Source: JARRNE01 sp963824085 (GTDB taxonomy: Bacteria > Pseudomonadota > Gammaproteobacteria > Chromatiales > Chromatiaceae). Taken from it: a DNA stretch of 64,000 nt. The position numbers and the translations under genes are program-made. The notes under the pieces were generated by a model, which searched no databases, was not told the DNA's origin, and worked only from the letters and a program-made list of their open reading frames with translations. The stretch is from the NCBI GenBank assembly GCA_963824085.1, contig CAWGNT010000023.1, forward strand, positions 310,001-374,000, read 5' to 3'. Shown one piece after another: positions 25,510 to 34,511 of this stretch (within the stretch, counting starts at the first letter, position 1; each line of letters starts with the position of its first letter).

Positions 25510-26706
25510 TCAACGTGCGGCCGCGACGTCCGCGGGCTGCACCACGTCGCCGGTGGTGTTGCCGAAGGAGTTGCGCTCGTAGGTGACGACCGCGGCCAGA
25601 TCGGCGTCGTTCAGCTGGTCCCCGAAGGCCTGCATGGCGCTGCCGGGGATGCCGTGCAGGACGATCTGGATATGGTTCTTGAGCGGCCCCATCACCACCT
25701 TGCCGGTCTCGTCCAGGAACCCGCGCTCGCGCAGAGGCTTTACGAGGGCGTCGGAGGCGGCGAAGGGATGGCCGGCGGCCAAGGGCGGGAAGACGCCCGG
25801 GACGCCAGTTCCGGTGGCCTGGTGGCAGGCCGCGCAGGTGGTGGTGTAGACCTTCTCGCCCTGGGCCATCAGCTCCTCCCGGCTCCAGGTCTTGGTGGCC
25901 GCCTCGGCGGCCTGCGCCATGGCCAGCTTCTGCTCCTTAACCCATTGCTCGTAGTCCGCCTCGGTCTTGGCAACCACCACGATGGGCATGAAGCCGTGGT
26001 CCTTGCCGCACAGCTCGGCGCACTGGCCGCGGTAGGTGCCGGGCTTCTCGATGCGCGCCCACGACTCGTTGATGAAGCCGGGAATGGCGTCCTTCTTCCA
26101 GCCGAGATCGGGCACCCACCAAGAGTGGATGACGTCGTTGCCTGTGGTCAGGAAGCGCACCTTCTTGTTGATGGGGAGCACCAGCGGGTGGTCCACCTCC
26201 TGAAGGTAGTGCTCGCCCTTGGCCACCTTGTTCTCGATGGCGTCGCGCGAGGTGGCCAGATTGCTGAAGAAGCTGATGCCGCTGTCCAGATAGTCGTACT
26301 GCCACTTCCACTGGTAGCCGGTCACCTTGATGGTGAGGTCGGCGTCAGAGGCGTTCTCCATGGCGATGAGGGTCTTGGTGGCCGGGATAGCGATGGCGAC
26401 CAAGATCACGAAGGGGATGATGGTCCAGAGAATCTCGACGGTGGTGCTTTCGTGGAAGTGGGCCGCCATGGCGCCGCGCGATTTGCGGTGGCGGACGATG
26501 GAGATGAACATGGCACTGAATACCACCACGCCGATGGCCACGCACACCCATAGGATGGCCATGTGCAGGTGGTAGACCTCGTGGCTGATGGGCGTGACGC
26601 CTGGGCGCATGTTCAGGTCGGCAAATCCCGCTGCGGCGGCGCCTGCCCACAGCAGCAGTGCCGCAGCGCTAAGGCTGCCGAGCAGCCCCCTTTTCGACAT
26701 ATTCAC
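25510..26706 (-). CDS. coxB: Cytochrome c oxidase subunit II with fused C-terminal cytochrome c
   Basis: Subunit II carries the CuA electron-entry site. The 398-residue precursor has a signal peptide, two helices and a cupredoxin domain with the first CuA histidine in DVIHSWWVPDLG and the set CAELCGKDHGFM. After about residue 280 a class I cytochrome c follows, with CAACH and a candidate methionine ligand in GSAMQAFG. The fusion makes this a caa3-type subunit. The GTG at 26706 overlaps the DUF2244 stop; an ATG at 26700 is an alternative. Confidence 0.96.
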   Translation of the reverse strand: MNMSKRGLLGSLSAAALLLWAGAAAAGFADLNMRPGVTPISHEVYHLHMAILWVCVAIGVVVFSAMFISIVRHRKSRGAMAAHFHESTTVEILWTIIPFVILVAIAIPATKTLIAMENASDADLTIKVTGYQWKWQYDYLDSGISFFSNLATSRDAIENKVAKGEHYLQEVDHPLVLPINKKVRFLTTGNDVIHSWWVPDLGWKKDAIPGFINESWARIEKPGTYRGQCAELCGKDHGFMPIVVVAKTEADYEQWVKEQKLAMAQAAEAATKTWSREELMAQGEKVYTTTCAACHQATGTGVPGVFPPLAAGHPFAASDALVKPLRERGFLDETGKVVMGPLKNHIQIVLHGIPGSAMQAFGDQLNDADLAAVVTYERNSFGNTTGDVVQPADVAAAR

Positions 26707-27368
26707 AGAACAACATCCCCCTTACTATGGTGGCTGGCATCGGTATCCAGCGGTAGGACCGGAAATGGCGTCGAGACCCCCCGTCTGGCGGCGCAGCGCG
26801 CCTCGGCCCAGCCGGCGGGGAGCGGCGGCAGACAGCGCGGCGTGTGGTCCTCGCCCGCGAAGGGCAGGAGCCGCCGCGCCGGAAGGCGCCGCATGGATTC
26901 GAGGAGGGTGTGCAGGCACTGGGCGAGCGCATGGCGCTCCGGCTCAGGCAGCGCGCGGGCAAGCTCCACCGAGCGGCCGTGGGAGCCGATGAGCAGACGG
27001 CTGGGCCAGCAGCCGCGCGGGTCCGGCAGCAGCTCCACTCGGGCCCAGCCGGGGTGGAAGCGGAACTCCTGCTCGGGGCCGCGGCGGCCGCGCTGAATCT
27101 GAACGGTCTCGGGCGAGACCCGGACCACTTCGCGCTGACGTACGCCGCGGGCGTTCACATAGAGGGCGGCGCCGAGGGCCAGCAGCTCCAGGCCGGTGAA
27201 AGGGGCCACGAGCCAAGCGCCCATCAGGGCGAGCCCCAGGCTCAGGCAGCCGGAGAACACGGCGAAGCCGAAGAACAGGCGACACACCGTCCGCCACTCC
27301 ATGGAGCGGTGGGGGATCAGCACGAACTCGGTCTCGGACGCCTCGGCGTTGCTGCTGCGAAGGACCAT
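26703..27368 (-). CDS. DUF2244 membrane protein
   Basis: The 221-residue protein has two adjacent helices near the N-terminus (residues about 28-70, FGFAVFSGCLSLGLALMGAW), followed by a cytosolic domain with REVVRVSPETVQIQRGRRG, the DUF2244 pattern. This family is regularly found next to coxB. Its stop overlaps the coxB start, so it heads the oxidase operon. Function unknown; the last 60 residues are Pro/Arg-rich and poorly conserved in type. Confidence 0.85.
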   Translation of the reverse strand: MVLRSSNAEASETEFVLIPHRSMEWRTVCRLFFGFAVFSGCLSLGLALMGAWLVAPFTGLELLALGAALYVNARGVRQREVVRVSPETVQIQRGRRGPEQEFRFHPGWARVELLPDPRGCWPSRLLIGSHGRSVELARALPEPERHALAQCLHTLLESMRRLPARRLLPFAGEDHTPRCLPPLPAGWAEARCAARRGVSTPFPVLPLDTDASHHSKGDVVL

Positions 27369-27789
27369 CGGTGGATCTCCCGTAGTGACTATTGCGCCCG
27401 TCCCTTTCCTCCCTGCCGACCGAATCAGGTAGCCAACATCAGCGCCGCGACCTTACGGTCGCGACGTTCTCTCAGATGCCCGCTTGACCGTGGCGCCAAA
27501 GGTCGCTGGGGAATTCCGAGCGGCTTGTTCGGAACTGGGACGCAAATGAGAATGTCGAAAATCAACTCGAAAAGCAAGACTATTTGACTCAAATCATTTT
27601 ATTAGCGTATTAAGGGGCTTTCGGCTCCCGCTCGGGCCGCATCACCCTTGGGACGATGCCGTACCGCCCCATACCTGCCCTGGCCGTTCCGCCGCCGGAC
27701 ACGCTACGAGGCACGGCCGCTCGGCTGCATGTCGCGCTTGCACCTCTCTCTGGTTGACTAGGTGATCGCGGGCGGGAGGGCACCAGCAA
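27369..27789. other. Divergent intergenic region between the oxidase operon and yqiA
   Basis: No gene is visible. The stretch 27540-27615 is clearly AT-rich for this genome (for example AAATCATTTTATTAGCG) and is the most likely place for the divergent promoters of the leftward oxidase operon and the rightward esterase gene. I could not fix -35/-10 pairs with confidence. Confidence 0.45.
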
Positions 27790-28386
27790 ATGCTGATCTA
27801 CCTGCATGGTCTCAACAGCTCTAGCCGCTCGTACAAGGCCGCGGTTCTGCGCGAGCAGCTTGCCCCGCTCCGAGTTGTGGCGCCTTCTTACCCGGCCCAT
27901 CGTCCGGACGCGGCCGTCGAGCGGCTATCGGACTGTTTCAGGGAGCTGCCAAGCAAGGAACCGCTAGTGGTCGTGGGCAGCTCGATGGGTGGCTTCTACG
28001 GCCAGTTCCTGGCCCGCCGCTTCCCGGTCGAGCATCTATACTTGATCAATCCCGCCGTAAAGCCGTGGGTCTTGCTGCCGCAGTTCGAAGGCCAAACCAT
28101 GACAACGGCGGACGGCGACGCCTATCTGATCACCCGCGAGGGGGTCGAGCGCACCCGTGCCTACGGCATTGACGACCCGTGTGACGGTGTGCAGACCACG
28201 CTCTTTCTTGACACGGGCGACGAGGTGATCGACTACCGCATCGCCGTGTCGATGTACCGAAACTGCGGCCGCTTGCTGGTGTTTCAGGGCGGCGATCATG
28301 CCTTCCAGCACCTGGACGAGGCGATTGCCGTAATTCGCGAGGGGCTCGCAACTGGCCGGAAACGGGGTGCAGATAGCCGCGGATGA
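27790..28386 (+). CDS. YqiA/YcfP family alpha/beta-fold hydrolase (esterase)
   Basis: The 198-residue protein begins MLIYLHGLNSSSRSYKA and has the nucleophile elbow GSSMGG. An acid residue in the LDTGDEVIDY region and the catalytic-type histidine in GGDHAF complete the triad. This pattern and length define the YqiA esterases that cleave short acyl esters. Natural substrate unknown. No obvious operon partner. Confidence 0.88.
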   Translation: MLIYLHGLNSSSRSYKAAVLREQLAPLRVVAPSYPAHRPDAAVERLSDCFRELPSKEPLVVVGSSMGGFYGQFLARRFPVEHLYLINPAVKPWVLLPQFEGQTMTTADGDAYLITREGVERTRAYGIDDPCDGVQTTLFLDTGDEVIDYRIAVSMYRNCGRLLVFQGGDHAFQHLDEAIAVIREGLATGRKRGADSRG

Positions 28387-28491
28387 CGGACAAGCTGCGC
28401 TTTGCCTGCCCTTCACCCTGCTCTCTGACAGGCCCGCTGCGCCTGGCCCAACTAAGCGCTTCTTTCTAGGCCATCGCGCTCTCCCCCCTGG

Positions 28492-29685
28492 TCACGAAAA
28501 CAGCCGGCCGGCAATACGGAAGCCTGCCACGTAGGTACCGACGGCGGAGCCCAGCGTGCTCAGCAGAAAGACCAGAAGGACGCGCGACACCCGGTTTCGC
28601 CACCAGCCGCGGATCTGCGCGGTGTCGTGACGCAAGCGCCCGAAGTCCCCAACGCTCGGCTTGCGCAGATAAAGCTCCAATGCCCCCGTGACCATACCGG
28701 CACCGATTGTCGGGTTGAGCGATGTGAGCGGTGCGGCGACGAAGGCGGTGACGACCGTCAGCGGGTGGCCGGCCGCCATGATGGCCCCAAGGGCCGATAG
28801 GGTGCCGTTGATCAGCACCCAGTCGAAGACAAGGCCCCAGCCAAGCTGCGGACTCCTAACGAAGCCGTAGGCGAAGCCGGCGAGGATGAGCGCGACCACG
28901 GCCCAGGGGATGAGCTTTGGCCAGCGGCGCGCCGCAGGCACTTCGTCAAGCTCGGCGATCTCCCTGCTCGGCTCTCGGTCGGTTTCACCCAGATAGCGGG
29001 CGACGCCCTTCAGATGCCCCGCGCCTAACACGGCGAGGATGTTTTCGTGACCCTTCCGCGACACCTCGTCCCTAAGACGGGCCGCGATATAGCGGTCCCG
29101 CTCGTCGATCAACGGCACGAAGAGGTCCTGCCGATCCTCCGCGAATTCAGCGAAGGTCGTCTCCAGCACGTCCCCTTCCTTCAGACGCTCGATCTCTTCC
29201 TCGCCGACGCCGGCTCGAGACAGCATGGACGCCAAGAGGCCGGAGAACAGGCCGAGACGCTTCCACCAAGGGAGATTGGCGGCAACACGGCGCAGCGTTA
29301 CGCCGATCTCCCGGTCGACGAGGAGCACGGGGAGGTGGCGCTCCCGGGCAAGACGGACGGCCATCCGTTGCTCGACGCCCGGCTCTATGCCGAATTGGTC
29401 CGCCAACCGTTGCTGATACGCGGACAGTGCCAGGCTCGCCACGACCATGTAGGCTCGCCCCTCCCGGATGACGGCGAAGAGATCCATCCGTGCCAAGGCG
29501 TCGGGGTCGATCAGGGCATTGAATCGACTGGGGCAGAGCTCGACGGCAACCGCGTCATAGTCATCGGTTGCGAGAAGCTCACGTACCTTCTCAGCGCTGG
29601 CCCGGGAGACATGGGCGGTACCGAGCAGCGTTACAGTGCTCTCGCCCAAGCGGACGTCGGTGCGAGGCTCCGGGCTGTCTGGCAT
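28492..29685 (-). CDS. TraB/PrgY family membrane protein
   Basis: The N-terminal soluble domain begins with the family signature LGTAHVSRASAEKVRELL and contains AVELCPSRFNAL and LGAGHLKGVARYL. The C-terminal third has several transmembrane helices (for example AVVALILAGFAYGFV). In enterococci relatives silence peptide pheromones; in proteobacteria the role is unclear. The start is set at 29685, where family similarity begins; an ATG at 29742 would add 19 residues. A structured repeat lies in the divergent region upstream. Confidence 0.88.
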   Translation of the reverse strand: MPDSPEPRTDVRLGESTVTLLGTAHVSRASAEKVRELLATDDYDAVAVELCPSRFNALIDPDALARMDLFAVIREGRAYMVVASLALSAYQQRLADQFGIEPGVEQRMAVRLARERHLPVLLVDREIGVTLRRVAANLPWWKRLGLFSGLLASMLSRAGVGEEEIERLKEGDVLETTFAEFAEDRQDLFVPLIDERDRYIAARLRDEVSRKGHENILAVLGAGHLKGVARYLGETDREPSREIAELDEVPAARRWPKLIPWAVVALILAGFAYGFVRSPQLGWGLVFDWVLINGTLSALGAIMAAGHPLTVVTAFVAAPLTSLNPTIGAGMVTGALELYLRKPSVGDFGRLRHDTAQIRGWWRNRVSRVLLVFLLSTLGSAVGTYVAGFRIAGRLFS

Positions 29686-29792
29686 GGCAATGGTGGCGTT
29701 TCTCGGATGCGTGCCGACCAAAAAGGACTCATCATACCGCACTCGCCCTTCCGCGGTGGGTATACCGTTGGTATTTGAGCTTTTCGTTTTCC

Positions 29793-29900
29793 GGGGCCGG
29801 ATCGCGCCCGCTGGAGGACGCCGTGAATTCGTCCTAAAGGTTTGACGGCAGCCTCTCTGCTCCCTACGCCCCCGGCGGGCGCAACCCGGCCCTCTGGTCG
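29793..29900. repeat. Foldable intergenic repeat, copy A
   Basis: About 100 bp closely match 37861-37966 in the same orientation. On the + strand the element can fold as a closing stem (GGGCCGG/CCGGCCC and GCGCCCGC/GCGGGCGC) around two hairpins: AGGACG/CGTCCT and GGCAGC/GCTCCC, the latter with one mismatch. One pair of the closing stem is C-G here and T-A in copy B, a compensatory change. It lies between divergent genes. Both the RNA reading and a MITE-like DNA reading are possible. Confidence 0.75.
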
Positions 29901-29993
29901 AGAAGTGGAAAGACCGAGTGAGTCGGGCATAACGTTGGTGCGCATCCGTGCATGCCTTATTATGCCGACGTCGTCCTTCCCGTGTTTTTACCT

Positions 29994-30395
29994 ATGAAAT
30001 CGATACTTCGCGCCTGTGCGCTCTGCCTAGTTGCTGTAGCTGTCTGCGGCTGCGGTGCCGTGCGGGAGGAGCGCAAGACCAATGCGCTGGAGGCGGCGGT
30101 GACGGGGTATGGCGCCGCCATACGATGGGGCTATTACGAGACCGCTTTCGGTTTCGTGCCCCCGCACAAGCGCAAAGCGGTTCCAAGGTACATGGAGAAC
30201 GTGCGAGTTACGAGCTATGACGTCGTTCAGCCACCGGTAATGCAGGATGACGATACGGCGACCCAGGTCGTGCACATCGAGTATTTGTTCGAAGATGTCC
30301 AGCACGTCCATTCCTTGACCGATCGTCAGCGGTGGCACTATGACCCCGAGACCAAGACCTGGTGGCTGCAGTCGGGGGTGCCGCAGTTCAAGTAA
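29994..30395 (+). CDS. Putative lipoprotein of unknown function
   Basis: From the ATG at 29994 the 133-residue protein has a lipoprotein signal with lipobox VAVCGC. A mature alpha-beta domain follows, with ALEAAVTGYGAAIRWGYYE, VHIEYLFEDVQHVHSLTDRQ and WHYDPETKTWWL. An earlier ATG (29952) would place 14 extra residues before the signal and is less likely. The layout resembles small NTF2-like outer-membrane-anchored proteins common in gammaproteobacteria, with no known role. Confidence 0.75.
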   Translation: MKSILRACALCLVAVAVCGCGAVREERKTNALEAAVTGYGAAIRWGYYETAFGFVPPHKRKAVPRYMENVRVTSYDVVQPPVMQDDDTATQVVHIEYLFEDVQHVHSLTDRQRWHYDPETKTWWLQSGVPQFK

Positions 30396-30511
30396 CGTTC
30401 TCCGCGGGGCCGGGGCGATGTGTGTCGTCCCCGCGTGCGCACACCCGGCTGTCCGTTCAGACCCCAGTGCAGCGGTGTGTCAAGAGCTTCTTTGGAGATT
30501 GCTCCCTCCGG

Positions 30512-31573
30512 ATGGATACTGGCTTCACCCCCGTCGGCCGCTTTCTGCTCGTCGCCGGTGCCTTCGTGGTTGTGGTGGCCGGCATGCGGGCGGCGTCGGC
30601 GCTTCTGACACCTTTTCTTCTCGCCAGCTTTATCGCCGTGATTGCCGCGCCGCCCATGTTCTACCTCAAGCGTCGCGGCGCACCGAACTGGCTGGCCCTG
30701 CTGGCCGTGAGTGCCGTCATGGTTGCGATCGGCGGCCTGGTCGTGGTGCTGGTCTCCGAATCGGTGGGCGCATTCACCGCGAATCTTCCGGAATACGAGG
30801 GAAGGCTCAGGCAGCTATCTCTTCATTTCGTGGCTTGGCTCGACCACGCCGGCCTCCATCTATCGGCGGCGACCCTGACCACCTATCTCAACGCCGGCAG
30901 GGCGATGCAGGTGGCTGGAGCCCTCCTTTCCGGCCTCGCCGACGCGTTGACGAATGCCGTGCTGATCCTCCTCACGGTGGTCTTCATCCTGTTGGAGGCA
31001 TCGAGCCTGCCGGCAAAACTCCAGCGCATGCTCAGGAGACCGGAGGTCTCCATGGAGCGTCTCGAGAAGGTGCTGGACCGCATCAACCGTTACATGGCCC
31101 TCAAGACCACCGTCAGTCTCGTGACGGGGGTCACCATCGGGGTCGGGCTTTGGCTGTTGGGAGTCGACTTCCCGGTGCTGTGGGGGCTGGTGGCTTTTCT
31201 TTTCAACTTCGTTCCGACGATCGGCTCGATCATCGCGGCCGTGCCGGCTGTGCTGCTCGCTTTGGTGCAGCTCGGACCGACGACCGCGCTCTGGGCGGGC
31301 CTCGGCTACCTCGTCGTCAACCTGATCCTCGGCAACGTCATCGAGCCCAAGTTCATGGGCAGGGGGCTTGGGCTGTCCACGCTCGTGGTCTTCGTCTCCT
31401 TGGTCTTCTGGGGCTGGGTGCTCGGTGCGGTGGGTATGTTCCTCTCGGTGCCCTTGACGGGAGCCCTGGCGATCGCCTTCGACGCGTCAGCCGAAACCCG
31501 GCCCCTCGCCATCCTGCTCGGCCCCGAGTTCGCAGAGCCAGAGGATGTGACGGACGACGGTCGTGGCACTTGA
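30512..31573 (+). CDS. AI-2E family transporter
   Basis: The 353-residue protein starts at the ATG at 30512 with GGAG upstream; the frame is open further upstream but without membrane-type sequence. It has eight predicted helices with the family's duplicated N-terminal pair, a central amphipathic loop, and the C-terminal motifs FNFVPTIGSIIAAVPAVLLA and NVIEPKFMGRGLGLS. Members export autoinducer-2 or small ions/solutes; the substrate here is not predictable. Confidence 0.9.
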   Translation: MDTGFTPVGRFLLVAGAFVVVVAGMRAASALLTPFLLASFIAVIAAPPMFYLKRRGAPNWLALLAVSAVMVAIGGLVVVLVSESVGAFTANLPEYEGRLRQLSLHFVAWLDHAGLHLSAATLTTYLNAGRAMQVAGALLSGLADALTNAVLILLTVVFILLEASSLPAKLQRMLRRPEVSMERLEKVLDRINRYMALKTTVSLVTGVTIGVGLWLLGVDFPVLWGLVAFLFNFVPTIGSIIAAVPAVLLALVQLGPTTALWAGLGYLVVNLILGNVIEPKFMGRGLGLSTLVVFVSLVFWGWVLGAVGMFLSVPLTGALAIAFDASAETRPLAILLGPEFAEPEDVTDDGRGT

Positions 31574-31613
31574 CGGGTCGTAGCGCGGCGGTCAGGTTCT
31601 CTCTCGCACCGCA

Positions 31614-34406
31614 ATGAAGGCAACTACACACCCAGACAATGCGCTCGTCCTGCTGGGCGTTCTGAGCGAGCTCGCGCGGGAATCCCGGGTGCCGATGCCG
31701 GCAGATGGGCTGAGCCTGGACACCCGCTTGGACGCAGACCTCGGCCTGGACAGCCTGGCGCGCAGCGAGCTCCTGTCCCGGGTGGAGAAGACATTCGGCA
31801 TCTCTCTGCCCGAAGAGGCGCTTCTGGTTGCGACGCCGCGGGATCTGCTGGCGCTGTTGGAATCCGGGGCGACGGCAGACTCTGTGCCCCAGCCGACGCA
31901 CGAGCTGCCTACGGCGGCGACAACAGGCCACCCTGAGACTGCCCTGACATTGCTCGACGCCCTCGATTGGCACCTGGCTAGACATCCGCATCGCGTCCAC
32001 ATCCTCTACTACCGAGGGGACGACGAGCCGCAGCCCATCAGCTATGCGGGGCTCCGCGATGGCGCGGCCCGAGTGGCCGGGCGGTTGCGGCGGGAGGGAT
32101 TGCGGGCCGGCGGCACGGTGGCGGTGATGTTGCCCACCAGCCCGGACTACTTCTACAGCTTCTTCGGTATCCTGATGGCAGGCGGTGTGCCGGTGCCCAT
32201 CTATCCGCCGGCGCGCCCGCAGCAGATCGAGGACCATCTGCGGCGGCACGCCCGTATCCTCGACAACGCCGGAGCGGCCTTCCTGATCACTGCGCCCGAA
32301 GCCCGGACCGCAGGTCGACTGATGCGGGTCCAGGTGCCTTCCCTGCGCGGCGTTCTCACCCTGGATGATCTCGACTCGGAGCGACCGCTGGCTGCCGCAG
32401 AGCACCGGTCCACCGACGACATCGCCTTCCTCCAGTACACATCCGGCAGCACCGGTGATCCCAAAGGGGTGATCCTTTCTCATTCCGACCTTCTGGCCAA
32501 TATCCGCGCGATGGGGGCGGCAACGGAGATTCGGCCGGACGACGTCTTCGTGAGCTGGCTGCCCCTCTATCACGACATGGGCCTCATCGGGGCCTGGCTG
32601 GGGAGCCTCTACTACGGATTGCCCCTGGTCTCCATGTCGCCGCTCGCCTTCCTGGCGCGGCCCCTACGCTGGCTGCAGGCGATCCATCGCCACCGGGGAA
32701 CCCTGTCCGCCGCGCCCAACTTCGCCTACGAGCTCTGCCTGACACGGATCGCGGACGCCAACCTGGCTGAGCTGGACCTGAGCTCTTGGCGATGGGCCTT
32801 CAACGGCGCCGAACCCGTCAGCCCCATCACCCTACGCCGCTTCGCGGAGCGCTTCGAGCGCTGCGGTTTGCGCCGAGAGGCGCTGGCACCCGTCTACGGG
32901 CTCGCGGAGGCGGGCGTTGGCCTTGCCTTTCCACCGCCCCAGCGCGGCTACCGGATCGACTGCATCGACCGCGCCCGCTTCACCCGCTCGGGCCATGCCC
33001 TTCCTGTGCCCTGCTCCGATGCGGACGCGATGGAGGTCGTGGCCTGTGGTCGTCCCCTGCCGGGCTATCGGGTCCGCGTGGTGGACGCACAGGGCGGAGA
33101 GCTGCCGGAGCGCCGCGAGGGCGTGCTCCAGTTCGAAGGGCCCTCGGCAACCCGCGGCTACTACCGCAATCCGGAGGCGACCGCGCGCCTGATACGGTAC
33201 GGCTGGCGCGACACCGGCGACCGTGCCTACCTTGTCGGCGGCGAGATCCACGTTACGGGCCGGGTAAAGGATCTCATCATCCGCGGCGGACGCAACATCT
33301 ACCCTTACGAGCTTGAGCAAGCGGTGGGAGAGATCGCTGGGATACGCAAGGGCTGCGTGACCGCCTTTGCGGCGACCGACGAGCGCACCGGCAGTGAGCG
33401 GCTGGTCGTAGTGGCGGAGACCAAGGCGCGCGAGCCCGACCGGCGGGCCGTCCTCGAGCAGGCGGTCCGTGAGCGCGCGAGTGAGGTCGTTGGCATGCCG
33501 CCGGACGAGGTCGTGTTGGCCCCGCCGCGCTCGGTGCTGAAGACCTCCAGCGGCAAGCTGCGGCGGGGCGCGACGCGGGACCGCTACCTCTCGGGTCGGC
33601 TCTCTGCAAGACCCCCCGCCCCCCTATGGCAGCTTGTGCGGGTGGGTGGCGCCGGTGTCTTGACCATCCTGTCGCGGTGGGCGAAGGGAGCCCCCGGCAT
33701 CCTCTATGCGGCATACGCCTGGACTCTCTGTCTGCTGATCGCTCCGATCGTCTGGGTTGGAGTTATGGCAGCGCCGGCCAAGTCCTGGCGCTGGGCGCTG
33801 GTGCGAGTGGGAGTGCGGTGGCTGCGTCGCCTGGCCGTCATACGGCTGCACCTGAAGGGGGCGGAGAACGTTCCTCCGCGGGGACAGTCGTTCGTGCTGA
33901 CCGCCAACCATCAGAGCTATCTCGACGCATTGGCGCTCATCGAGGCCGTGCCCCGCTCGATCGGCTTCGTTGCCAAGAGCGAGCTGGCCGTCAATCCCAT
34001 CACTCGGCTTTTCCTTGCGCGCCTTGGAACCCTTTTCGTGGAACGCTTCGACCTCCAGCGCAGCGTCGCCGACTCAGCGGGTTTCGTCGCGGCCCTGCAT
34101 GGTGGGCGGTCCCTTGCATTCTTTCCGGAAGGGACATTCCGAGATGAGCCCGGACTGCTTCCCTTTCGCATGGGGGCCTTTGCGACAGCGGGGGACGCCG
34201 GTGTACCGGTATTGCCGGTCGCCATACGCGGGACCCGTCAGCTCATGCCTGGAAACAGCTTCCTTCTCCGCCCTGGTCGACTGACAGTAGTGATCGGCGC
34301 TCCAATCTCTCCCCAGGGCATGGAGTGGCAGGAAGCGGTGCACCTGCGAGATGCCGCTCGGGCCTTTATCCTGGAGCACTCGGGAGAGCCCGACGCGAGA
34401 ATCTGA
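31614..34406 (+). CDS. Three-domain ACP - fatty acyl-AMP ligase - PlsC acyltransferase
   Basis: The 930-residue protein joins three activities. Residues about 8-85 are an acyl carrier domain with the phosphopantetheine serine in LGLDSLARSELL. Residues about 115-660 are an acyl-AMP ligase (YTSGSTGDPKGV, then DTGDRAYL and GRVKDLIIRGGRNIYP) of fatty acyl-AMP ligase type. Residues about 690-930 are a membrane-linked 1-acylglycerol-phosphate acyltransferase (NHQSYLDAL and FPEGTFRDEPG). A likely sequence is fatty acid activation, loading on its own ACP, and transfer to a lysolipid or other acceptor. The acceptor is unknown. Confidence 0.92.
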   Translation: MKATTHPDNALVLLGVLSELARESRVPMPADGLSLDTRLDADLGLDSLARSELLSRVEKTFGISLPEEALLVATPRDLLALLESGATADSVPQPTHELPTAATTGHPETALTLLDALDWHLARHPHRVHILYYRGDDEPQPISYAGLRDGAARVAGRLRREGLRAGGTVAVMLPTSPDYFYSFFGILMAGGVPVPIYPPARPQQIEDHLRRHARILDNAGAAFLITAPEARTAGRLMRVQVPSLRGVLTLDDLDSERPLAAAEHRSTDDIAFLQYTSGSTGDPKGVILSHSDLLANIRAMGAATEIRPDDVFVSWLPLYHDMGLIGAWLGSLYYGLPLVSMSPLAFLARPLRWLQAIHRHRGTLSAAPNFAYELCLTRIADANLAELDLSSWRWAFNGAEPVSPITLRRFAERFERCGLRREALAPVYGLAEAGVGLAFPPPQRGYRIDCIDRARFTRSGHALPVPCSDADAMEVVACGRPLPGYRVRVVDAQGGELPERREGVLQFEGPSATRGYYRNPEATARLIRYGWRDTGDRAYLVGGEIHVTGRVKDLIIRGGRNIYPYELEQAVGEIAGIRKGCVTAFAATDERTGSERLVVVAETKAREPDRRAVLEQAVRERASEVVGMPPDEVVLAPPRSVLKTSSGKLRRGATRDRYLSGRLSARPPAPLWQLVRVGGAGVLTILSRWAKGAPGILYAAYAWTLCLLIAPIVWVGVMAAPAKSWRWALVRVGVRWLRRLAVIRLHLKGAENVPPRGQSFVLTANHQSYLDALALIEAVPRSIGFVAKSELAVNPITRLFLARLGTLFVERFDLQRSVADSAGFVAALHGGRSLAFFPEGTFRDEPGLLPFRMGAFATAGDAGVPVLPVAIRGTRQLMPGNSFLLRPGRLTVVIGAPISPQGMEWQEAVHLRDAARAFILEHSGEPDARI

Positions 34407-34511
34407 CGGCGTGGTCATGGGACCGTCAGGAAACACGAGTAGCCTACCGTCGATATGCGCGCTTCATGCGGGCAGTAGAACCTGGGCACGACGGCGGGCA
34501 AAACAGATATC

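Noticed and set aside
24553..26553. A 666-codon open frame on the + strand opposite coxB and coxA
   Set aside because: It is very rich in His, Gly, Glu and Asp and lacks domain-like sequence. It mirrors two certain oxidase genes on the other strand, a typical shadow of GC-rich coding DNA.
29631..29945. Leftward ORF with a peptide similar to one at 37710-37952
   Set aside because: The peptide similarity is explained by the nucleotide repeat itself. The changes preserve base pairing and the frames have no start signal or further conservation.
30340..31617. A 425-codon frame overlapping the AI-2E transporter gene
   Set aside because: Arg/Gly/Pro-rich and in a shifted frame; the transporter frame has clear membrane helices and family motifs.
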